From NCBI GenBank assembly GCA_017882835.1, contig JADGOU010000218.1, forward strand, positions 1 to 5,242: 5,242 bases of DNA. The letters are read 5' to 3'. The notes below the pieces were generated by a model. That model worked only from the letters and a program-made list of their open reading frames with translations. It made no database searches and was not told the DNA's origin. Source of the stretch: Frankiaceae bacterium. GTDB taxonomy: Bacteria > Actinomycetota > Actinomycetes > JADGOU01. Positions 1 to 4,894 of this stretch are shown here, piece by piece (positions within the stretch are counted from its first letter, which is position 1; each line of letters opens with the position of its first letter). The position numbers and the translations under genes are program-made.

Positions 1-149
1 GTCCTGCGCGTCGACGAAGCGTTGGAGGTCGAACCGGTTTACGCGACCCAGTGTGCCCGGCCATCGTCGGTCCGAAGGGACCGACGGTGGGGTGCGTGTG
101 GCGGCTCCGGCCGGCCAGCCCCGCGGTAGGCCGGACGCAGGTCACCGCG
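1..149. other. Left-edge region without an identifiable gene
   Basis: No recognisable protein is seen here. Reading frame 1 on the plus strand is open from the left edge to a TAG at 127-129, beginning VLRVDEALEVEPVYATQ, and could be the tail of a gene entering from the left. The other two plus frames are also open across 1-60, so openness is weak evidence in DNA this GC-rich. The only clear structure is the hairpin at 61-90, described separately. A frame-1 gene would have to run through that hairpin before its stop, which argues against it. The N-terminal part of the reductase-like pseudogene that follows is also not recognisable here, so it has been deleted or has decayed beyond recognition. 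Confidence 0.4.
61..90. terminator. Strong 13-bp hairpin, possible factor-independent terminator without a T-run
   Basis: The arms 61-73 and 78-90 pair along 13 positions (12 Watson-Crick and one G-T at 64/87) around a GAAG tetraloop at 74-77. The core CGTCGGTCC / GGACCGACG is perfect. No run of T follows on either strand, as is common for actinobacterial terminators. The hairpin lies between whatever enters from the left edge and the decayed reductase gene, so an end-of-transcript signal for a gene to the left is the simplest reading. A protein-binding inverted repeat is the alternative. Confidence 0.45.
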
Positions 150-504
150 AGGACGATGGCGACACCGCGCCGGCGGTAAGAGCGAGACGGCGAGTTTGCC
201 GACAAGATGAACGCGATGCCGAAGCACGTTGCTACGACCACGCTTTCCGAGCTCAACTGGATCGCCACTGCGCTTCCCGGTTTCGTCGCCGCCGTCGTCA
301 CCAACCAGTGAGAGCGGCCCGATCCTCGTCGCGGGCAGCGCCACGCTCATGCGGACCCGTTGGCTCATGCCTTGTCGACGAGCTGCCCCCAATGGTGTTT
401 CCGGTCGTGATCGGTGGTGGCCAGACGATCTCCCCCGAGCAGCGGAACACGATCACGTTGGAGCCTACGACAGCGGCGTACCGCTTCTACCGCCCGCGGC
501 TTGA
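150..504 (+). pseudogene. Decayed dihydrofolate reductase-like (RibD C-terminal domain) gene, multiple frameshifts
   Basis: The family consists of NADPH-dependent reductases of about 180-200 residues related to DHFR and the RibD C-terminal domain. Hallmarks appear in order but in different frames. Frame 3 (about 180-308) reads FADKMNAMPKHVATTTL, the usual 'F..k.N.mpK.v.s.tl' stretch, and ends at TGA 309-311. Frame 1 (about 313-357) gives SGPILVAGSATLMRT, the strand and glycine-containing nucleotide-binding segment. Frame 3 briefly resumes (360-374, LAHAL). Frame 2 (374 to about 463) gives VDELPPMVFPVVIGGGQ, the highly conserved C-terminal block. Frame 1 then supplies the typical end YDSGVPLLPPAA and TGA at 502-504. 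At least four frame changes are needed, so no functional product is expected. The N-terminal third is missing; 150 is an approximate left limit, and similarity is clear only from about 186. The order and completeness of the blocks make the family call firm despite the decay. Confidence 0.85.
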
Positions 505-585
505 CCCCTGCCGGCGCATGCCCCCAGGCACGAACGACAAGGCCCCAGACCCCGCCGCCGGCCCCCTAGGCTAGGTGCCTGACCC
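505..585. other. Convergent gap between pseudogene and hydrolase gene
   Basis: This 81-bp gap separates the relic reductase (plus strand) from the end of the hydrolase gene (minus strand). The only pairing noticed is CAGGCAC at 525-531 with GTGCCTG at 575-581, seven pairs enclosing a 43-nt GC-rich stretch. It is too open to call a terminator. No gene or promoter is seen. Confidence 0.4.
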
Positions 586-2229
586 CTACGGCGACATCGG
601 GAGCACTAGAGCAGAAGCAGTGCTCTGGGCGTGATGCAGCTGTTGGCTTGCCGGTACCATCGCGCTCGCCGTTGCCAGCGGGGCCTCAGTGCCCAATCCC
701 CGGGCGAACCGGGGATGCGCTCCACTCGACACCTGTACGCGCAGCCGGTGCCCGCGCCGAAAGCGGTGAGCCGCTGGGGACATTTCCACAGCCATCCGGA
801 CAAGCCCGCCGGCGGTGGGCAGCTCCACCCGCCGTATCCCGTCACAGACGTTGATCGAAAGCCCGGATGGGTGCACGTCGCAGAGACGGACGAAGAAGTC
901 AGTTTCATGGCAACTCGAGGAGACCAGCAGCTCGGCTGTTCCCGTCCCAGCCAGCTCGCGATCGGTGTCCAGAGCCTCGGACGTATAGGTCAGCACGTCG
1001 GCCCGCCGCTCCAGCGCTCGGTTGTCCCTGGCCCCCGCATCCGGGGCCAGCGTGGCTCCTCCGACCGCCGGCGTGGGATCGGCAGGGTCGTAGCGGTAGG
1101 TGTCAGGCGGCCCCGAGGCCGTGGAGGTAGCGGCTAGTCCCCCGCCGGGTTGCAGGTACCACCGGACCGGCACCACGTCGGCTGGTGGCCACGTCCGCAT
1201 TTGCCGCCACTCTTCAGCACCGGTGACGTACACCCTTGCCGACGACTTCCCGGGCGCGTCTGGCGAAGCCAGTCGACTACGCAACCACGGCAGGGTGTCC
1301 TTGACGAGCCTGGCCCAGTCACCCGCCAGTCCGCGGTGCGTCCACGGGCCCACCGTCAGATCCACCGGAACTCCTCGGTCCCGCAGGGTCAGGAACTGAT
1401 TGATCGTCTGCGCGATGAACAGGTCATGCCAGCCGCCGACGAGCAGTACTGGCGTGGAGGAGGACAGTGCCTGCAGCGCCTTGGAGGCGTCGTAGTCATC
1501 CCAGTAAGGGTCGGCGGGCGGATGGTCCAGCCACTCCTGGAAGAACTTCACCGGCCGGCCGAGCGCCTGCTGATAGGAGACCGACAGAGGCAGGCCCGTG
1601 AACACGGGTTGGAGTTTGCGGCGGCCGCCCGGCCGCACCAGCGTCAGCAGGCTCAGCAGCACGTTCGCCGGCTCGTTTGCCTTGACGACGCCGGCGGCCC
1701 AGCTCGTAGCCGTGTCTAGGGCGAACGCTCCGCCTGGGTAGGCGACATCACGCCACTCCTCCGGACCGACGAACGACACGACGGCCTTGAGCTCTGGCGG
1801 AGGGTCTGCTGCCACCGCCCAGCCGGTGAACGCGAGGTAGCTGCTCCCCAGCGTCACCAGCTGCCCGGAGAACCACGGCTGCTCGCGCAGCCAGGCCACC
1901 GTGGCCCGACCGTCCGCGATCTCGTGGATCATCGGCTCCTCCAGGCTGCCTCCGGAGCCGTAGGCACCTCGGGTGCTCTGCACGAGCACCTGGAAGCCGC
2001 GCTCGGCGAATAGCTGGCCGTACACGAGACCCCACACGCCGCGCCGGCCGTACGGCGACCTGACCAGCAGGGTCGGCAGCCGCTCGCCCCCGATGGGGCG
2101 GTAGTGATCCGCTAGCAGCTCAACGTCCGGGGCGACCGGGACTCTCAGGTCCCGCTCTACCACCACACGCTGCACCGTTCGCGGTGGTAGTCGGCCGAGC
2201 CGCCCGGCCAGACGACTCATCACTGTCAC
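586..2229 (-). CDS. CocE/NonD family serine hydrolase (peptidase S15 / X-Pro dipeptidyl-peptidase type)
   Basis: A 547-residue alpha/beta-hydrolase that cleaves an ester or amide bond. Relatives include cocaine esterase, glutaryl-7-ACA acylase-type enzymes and X-Pro dipeptidyl peptidases; the substrate cannot be told here. The fold starts at about residue 21. RSPYGRR (57-63) carries Tyr60, equivalent to the oxyanion-hole tyrosine of CocE. QSTRGAYGSGG (84-94) is the conserved 'D.RG...S.G'-type loop. The nucleophile is Ser130 in GSSY, the acid is Asp269 in GGWHD, and the base is His298 in GPWTH. Residues 155-255 form the helical cap. From about 410 to the end is the C-terminal jelly-roll domain, with FFVRLCDVHPSG (445-456) and DGIRR (463-467). 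There is no signal peptide or membrane segment, so it is probably cytoplasmic. The GTG start at 2229-2227 is chosen because GGAGG lies 6 nt upstream; the ATG at 2220-2218 would be 15 nt away. It is transcribed divergently from the envelope genes and looks intact and unrelated to them. Confidence 0.93.
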   Translation of the reverse strand: MTVMSRLAGRLGRLPPRTVQRVVVERDLRVPVAPDVELLADHYRPIGGERLPTLLVRSPYGRRGVWGLVYGQLFAERGFQVLVQSTRGAYGSGGSLEEPMIHEIADGRATVAWLREQPWFSGQLVTLGSSYLAFTGWAVAADPPPELKAVVSFVGPEEWRDVAYPGGAFALDTATSWAAGVVKANEPANVLLSLLTLVRPGGRRKLQPVFTGLPLSVSYQQALGRPVKFFQEWLDHPPADPYWDDYDASKALQALSSSTPVLLVGGWHDLFIAQTINQFLTLRDRGVPVDLTVGPWTHRGLAGDWARLVKDTLPWLRSRLASPDAPGKSSARVYVTGAEEWRQMRTWPPADVVPVRWYLQPGGGLAATSTASGPPDTYRYDPADPTPAVGGATLAPDAGARDNRALERRADVLTYTSEALDTDRELAGTGTAELLVSSSCHETDFFVRLCDVHPSGLSINVCDGIRRVELPTAGGLVRMAVEMSPAAHRFRRGHRLRVQVSSGAHPRFARGLGTEAPLATASAMVPASQQLHHAQSTASALVLPMSP

Positions 2230-2235
2230 GCCTTG

Positions 2236-2240
2236 CCTCC
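2236..2240 (-). promoter_or_regulatory. Ribosome binding site of the hydrolase gene
   Basis: On the minus strand GGAGG is followed by the 6-nt spacer CAAGGC and then GTG. This decides for the GTG start at 2229 over the ATG three codons downstream. Confidence 0.75.
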
Positions 2241-2380
2241 GACGCTCACCCGGGCTGAGCGGAACCCCTGCCTGCTGAACCGCAGGTCGTGGCGCGCCCC
2301 ACCCTAGGCGGCTGTCGCACGCCCCTCCGACTTCCCCAAATACTGTCCACTGATTCCTGCACTGGCCTCCAACTGTCCCC

Positions 2381-2386
2381 TATGGT
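2381..2386 (+). promoter_or_regulatory. Probable -10 element of the envelope-gene operon
   Basis: TATGGT fits the TAnnnT consensus of actinobacterial housekeeping promoters and sits in the least GC-rich part of the intergenic region. It would place transcription start near 2392, giving a leader of about 43 nt before the ATG at 2435. No good TTGACA-like -35 is found 16-19 bp upstream (the 17-bp position reads TGCACT), so the call is tentative and the promoter may need an activator. Confidence 0.4.
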
Positions 2387-2420
2387 AGACACCACGCGTA
2401 GATGTTCGTGCACGGCGCGT

Positions 2421-2426
2421 AGGAGG
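2421..2426 (+). promoter_or_regulatory. Ribosome binding site of the secreted Pro/Thr/Ser-rich protein gene
   Basis: AGGAGG lies 8 nt before the ATG at 2435 (spacer GCAAGCAA), a near-ideal Shine-Dalgarno sequence. It makes the 2435 start firm even though the downstream protein is low in complexity. Confidence 0.85.
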
Positions 2427-2434
2427 GCAAGCAA

Positions 2435-3943
2435 ATGCGGACACCCCGGCAAAGAGGGCAGAACCGTCGTGACCACCGGACCCGCCCAGCCCTGTTCCTT
2501 GCCCTGGGACCGATGGTCGTGGCCGCCCCCGCCGCCGCGGCAGCGGTCGACGCGCACGCCGTCGATCCCGCGGCGCCCGCTGACTCGGTGCTTCAGCCGC
2601 AGCTCAGTGCTGGGCCAAACGGCACCTTCACCATCCGCGTCGGCCCGCCGGGTGCTGACGTCGTGGCGGTGCCGGCGGACCCCAGTGGCGCGCCGCCCAC
2701 GCCTACTGCGTCGGCGGCCAGCCCGGACAGCGGTCCGGCAGTCGCTGGTGACACTGCCTCCCCGCCCTCCAATGCGACCGGAGCGGCGGCCACGCCGACA
2801 CCGACGCCAGGTCCGTACACGGTCACGGTCACCCCGAGGCCCAATGGGCCGGTGCCCAGCACCTTCGGCTCCCCCGAGCTGGATGCGCAGCTCCAGCAGG
2901 CCCGGGCGCAGATCACGGCGCTGGTCGCCAACGCGCTGCGCGCGGCCATCGCGGCCCGGGCGGCCGTGCCGGTGACCCCGAGCCCATCGCTCACCAGCGA
3001 TACACCGGCTGACGGGGCGAACGCCGGCACGCCGGGCAGCCCAACGAGCAGCCCGGCCTCGAGTGCCAGCCCCAGCAGCACCCCCGGCGACCAGCTGCCG
3101 AGCTTTCCGCGGACCACGACTTCTAGCGCCGCACCGAGCGCGACGCCCAGTGGTGGTGCTCGTACGGGCCAGAGCAGCCGGGAGCCGGCACTGACGGCAG
3201 CGCCAACGACGGCTGGGGCCAGCACTTCCACCCCAACACCGCAGCCGACCCCGACGCCGACGTCGCCCAGCAACCAGCCGACGGCGGATGCGAAGACCGG
3301 CCCGGCCACCGTGCCGGCACCGACACCTGCACCGACTCTGGCGACACAGCCACCGTCGACTCCTCCGGACACGACACCGGCGGTGACCCCGGGAACGCAC
3401 ACCACGCCACCGACCAAGGCCACTCCGACCACCCGGTCGACCGCTGGTAGCTCCGCCCTCTCGTCGCCCTTCTCGGCGACCTCGCCGTCGACCGCACCGG
3501 CGAGCAGCCCAACGCCGACGCCGACGCCCGCGGCGCCAAGCCCGACGTCGACCCCGTCCGCCATGCCGTCGCTCAGTGCCTCAGCACCGTCGCAGCAGCA
3601 GATCGACGCGGCGGCAAGCGCGATCGCGACCCAGCTGCTCGACGCGGCGGTTCGGGCAGCGGTTGCGGCGCCGGAAGCCGGCGGGCCGGCACCCGGCTCC
3701 GCTGGCCCTACCGCCACCACCAGCTCCCCCACGCCGCCGGCCGGGCGGCCCTCGCCGTCTGAATCAGGCCAGGCGGCCTCGACTCCCCCGCCTTCCCCGC
3801 CTGCCAGCGCCATACCGGTGCCGAGCGCATCGGCCGGCGCGAGCAGCCCGCCGCCGCTGGTCTCCGTGCCACTGGATGCGCTCACCGACATCGTGCGTGG
3901 GTTGCTCGACGGCATCGGCGCCGCGCTGCGGACCACCGGCTGA
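2435..3943 (+). CDS. Secreted Pro/Thr/Ser/Ala-rich protein with three short helical segments
   Basis: A 502-residue protein that matches no family I recognise. Residues 1-42 form a Sec-type signal peptide: a basic n-region with many Arg up to residue 17, a hydrophobic core ALFLALGPMVVAA (19-31), and likely cleavage after the Ala run at 33-37 or after AHA (40-42). Arg11-Arg12 is not followed by a Tat-like pattern. Most of the mature chain is an extended Pro/Thr/Ser/Ala linker with TPTPTP runs near 120, 270 and 360, a composition typical of O-mannosylated actinobacterial wall proteins. Three stretches differ: 147-177 and 386-412, both Ala-rich amphipathic helices with Gln at the start, and 475-499 at the C-terminus (DALTDIVRGLLDGIG). 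There is no LPXTG motif, C-terminal membrane segment or cysteine, so it is probably released or held non-covalently. The start is fixed by AGGAGG 8 nt upstream. The next gene begins 1 nt after the TGA, implying translational coupling. A structural, spacer or adhesin-like role is possible; none is shown by sequence. Confidence 0.85.
   Translation: MRTPRQRGQNRRDHRTRPALFLALGPMVVAAPAAAAAVDAHAVDPAAPADSVLQPQLSAGPNGTFTIRVGPPGADVVAVPADPSGAPPTPTASAASPDSGPAVAGDTASPPSNATGAAATPTPTPGPYTVTVTPRPNGPVPSTFGSPELDAQLQQARAQITALVANALRAAIAARAAVPVTPSPSLTSDTPADGANAGTPGSPTSSPASSASPSSTPGDQLPSFPRTTTSSAAPSATPSGGARTGQSSREPALTAAPTTAGASTSTPTPQPTPTPTSPSNQPTADAKTGPATVPAPTPAPTLATQPPSTPPDTTPAVTPGTHTTPPTKATPTTRSTAGSSALSSPFSATSPSTAPASSPTPTPTPAAPSPTSTPSAMPSLSASAPSQQQIDAAASAIATQLLDAAVRAAVAAPEAGGPAPGSAGPTATTSSPTPPAGRPSPSESGQAASTPPPSPPASAIPVPSASAGASSPPPLVSVPLDALTDIVRGLLDGIGAALRTTG
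2875..2965 (+). repeat. Coding copy A of a degenerate Ala-rich helix repeat
   Basis: This stretch encodes residues about 147-177 of the secreted protein. The core T-A-L-V-A-N-A-L-R-A-A-I-A-A (161-174) aligns without gaps to T-Q-L-L-D-A-A-V-R-A-A-V-A-A (399-412). Ten positions are identical and the remainder include L/V and I/V swaps, which suggests an internal duplication of a helical element. Confidence 0.45.
3512..3529 (+). repeat. Short tandem hexamer ACGCCG within the Pro/Thr linker
   Basis: Three consecutive six-base units (ACGCCG, ACGCCG, ACGCCC) encode Thr-Pro pairs. Similar but less regular runs lie near 2791-2811 and 3245-3263. Such runs are prone to slippage in multiples of six, which keeps the frame and would vary linker length between strains. 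Confidence 0.5.
3590..3670 (+). repeat. Coding copy B of the Ala-rich helix repeat
   Basis: This stretch encodes residues about 386-412 of the secreted protein, with a Gln triplet (387-389) before the helix. It is the partner of the segment at 2875-2965. The two are separated by more than 200 residues of Pro/Thr/Ser linker. Confidence 0.45.
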
Positions 3944-3944
3944 C

Positions 3945-4769
3945 ATGCGCGCGGACGCAGCCGGCCGCTGGATCAGCGACGACGGCTTGTGGATCTTCGA
4001 GGCGGCGACCGACCGGTGGCTAGCCCGCACGCCGCCCATCCCGCCGCCGTCGGAGGTCGTCGTCCCGCCACCGCCACCGAGCGAGGTGGCCGGCGCCGGC
4101 GCGGAGCCCCAGAGCGCGCCTTCCATGCCGCCGGCCCGGGAGGCGGCCCCTCCCCCGCTCCCGACGAGCGAAGCGGGTGCGGCAGTGCCCACCGAGGCCG
4201 GGCCGCTTCCGGACGTGGGGCTGCTCGACGCCGCCCCGACCGGCGAGCTGCCCCCGGTCGGTCCGCCCGGTCCGCCGCCGAGCGCCCATCACGCCGAGTC
4301 GCCCGACGGGACCCGGCCGGGCCTGGTGTCCGGTGCCCGGCCGGCTGATCGCCCCGCGGCTCGGCCAGGCGCGGCGCAGGACCAGTTGGCGGCCCTGCTG
4401 ACGCCGCGCCGCCTGGCCGTGCTGGGCGTCGTGCTGGCGTTGCTCGTCGTCACCGTGCTGGTCCTCGCCCGCGGCGGTGGCGGGAGCCGGACCGCCCGCC
4501 CGGCGAGCCCACCGGTGGCGGCTGCGGCGGCCAGCCCGGCGGCCTACCCCGCCACCGCCCAGCGCGCCTTCCTCGACGCCTGCGTGGGCAGCACGCCCGA
4601 GCGGCGGCCGTTCTGTACCTGCTCGCTCGACCAGCTCCAGCACTCGATGCCCTGGGCGGAGTTCCGCCAGGTCGGCCAGCAGGCCAGCAACGGCGACACA
4701 GCCGCCCGGCAGCGCTACGCCGCGGTGGTGGTCGCCTGCACCGGCCAGCTCCCGCGGGCGGGAGCGTGA
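3945..4769 (+). CDS. Single-pass membrane protein, proline-rich inside, four-cysteine domain outside
   Basis: A 274-residue protein with no named family I can give. Residues 7-27 (GRWISDDGLWIFEAATDRWL) form a short Trp/Gly/Asp module reminiscent of the small 'GxWxSPDG..W' modules at the N-termini of actinobacterial membrane proteins. Residues 29-145 are a proline-rich cytoplasmic arm including two PPPSEV copies (33-38 and 43-48). RR at 155-156 precedes the membrane span LAVLGVVLALLVVTVLVLA (157-175), so the N-terminus is predicted inside. After a Gly/Ala/Pro linker, residues 201-274 form a compact outer domain with Cys213, Cys224, Cys226 and Cys265. Its pattern (F-x3-C ... C-x-C ... F ... C) matches small exported actinobacterial domains and suggests two disulfides. 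The start is ATG 3945, one base after the upstream TGA. The frame is open further left, but that part overlaps the previous gene in another frame and is Arg-rich shadow. No Shine-Dalgarno is evident, so translation probably depends on the upstream gene. Confidence 0.85.
   Translation: MRADAAGRWISDDGLWIFEAATDRWLARTPPIPPPSEVVVPPPPPSEVAGAGAEPQSAPSMPPAREAAPPPLPTSEAGAAVPTEAGPLPDVGLLDAAPTGELPPVGPPGPPPSAHHAESPDGTRPGLVSGARPADRPAARPGAAQDQLAALLTPRRLAVLGVVLALLVVTVLVLARGGGGSRTARPASPPVAAAAASPAAYPATAQRAFLDACVGSTPERRPFCTCSLDQLQHSMPWAEFRQVGQQASNGDTAARQRYAAVVVACTGQLPRAGA
4749..4764 (+). other. GC hairpin at the end of the four-cysteine membrane protein gene
   Basis: CTCCCG (4749-4754) pairs perfectly with CGGGAG (4759-4764) around a CGGG loop, ending two bases before the TGA at 4767. 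No T-run follows. It could attenuate transcription or shape translation of what follows, or be chance in such GC-rich DNA. Confidence 0.3.
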
Positions 4770-4894
4770 GCCGCGGTGGCTCCGGCGCGATCACGCCGAC
4801 CGGTGAAGGTCACCGGAGCTGCCGCGGGTCGTTTCTCCCCGCCCAGAGCCTTTCGCGGCGCGGGGGGTCGACAACCCGTGCCGCCGGCTGAGCC
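4770..4894 (+). other. Gap between membrane protein and hydrolase-like gene, with stem-loop and possible tiny ORF
   Basis: This 125-bp gap holds a perfect 7-bp stem, CCGGTGA (4800-4806) with TCACCGG (4810-4816) around AGG, and a looser GCCGCG/CGCGGC pairing (4821-4826 with 4854-4859). A 41-codon ORF at 4766-4891 starts with a GTG overlapping the preceding stop (GTGA) and ends 3 nt before the next GTG, in the same frame as the next gene. Its product (rich in Gly, Arg and Ser) is unrecognised and no good Shine-Dalgarno precedes it, so it is not called as a gene. Confidence 0.4.

Larger units (their letters stand above)
2230..2434. promoter_or_regulatory. Divergent intergenic region
   Basis: This 205-bp region must hold the promoters of both the minus-strand hydrolase gene and the plus-strand envelope genes. 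The half next to the hydrolase is GC-rich, with a CCTGC/GCAGG stem at 2271-2286 (6-nt loop) in its presumed leader. The half next to the secreted-protein gene is relatively AT-richer and carries the -10-like TATGGT, two copies of ACTGTCC (2342-2348 and 2372-2378, 30 bp apart), two copies of CGCGTAG (2395-2401 and 2416-2422, 21 bp apart) and the palindrome CGTGCACG (2407-2414). No convincing -10/-35 pair was found for the minus strand. Confidence 0.5.

Noticed and set aside
53..574. Single 173-codon plus-strand ORF across the left region
   Set aside because: Only its 374-463 part carries reductase-like residues; the rest is out of frame with the conserved blocks. The region is a frameshifted relic, not one gene.
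525..581. CAGGCAC/GTGCCTG pairing as a terminator for the hydrolase gene
   Set aside because: Seven pairs around a 43-nt loop are expected often in such sequence, and no compact stem or T-run accompanies them.
1150..1719. Plus-strand open frame inside the CocE-like gene
   Set aside because: It is antisense to a well-conserved catalytic protein, lacks a Shine-Dalgarno and shows no domain.
2231..2434. Minus-strand sigma-70-like promoter (CAGTAT-type -10) for the hydrolase
   Set aside because: No acceptable -35 at 16-19 bp was found, so no position could be supported.
2435..2560. Tat signal (Arg11-Arg12) in the secreted protein
   Set aside because: The residues after the Arg pair (DHRTR) do not fit the RRxFLK-type pattern, and the hydrophobic core begins seven residues later. 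A Sec signal with a basic n-region fits better.
2246..3400. Second minus-strand open frame (384 codons, Arg-rich)
   Set aside because: An Arg/Gly-rich composition and passage across the divergent promoter region mark it as a GC-driven shadow.
2593..3936. Long minus-strand open frame (447 codons, Gly/Val-rich) opposite the secreted protein gene
   Set aside because: It is the mirror of Pro/Thr/Ser/Ala codons in a GC-rich gene. The plus-strand gene has an excellent Shine-Dalgarno and a signal peptide, while this frame gives a monotonous Gly/Val/Ala product without a recognisable domain.
3576..3944. Upstream extension of the membrane protein frame to an ATG at 3576
   Set aside because: It would overlap the secreted protein gene by more than 360 bp and adds only an Arg/Pro-rich shadow. 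The ATG at 3945, one base after the stop, gives a sensible N-terminal module.
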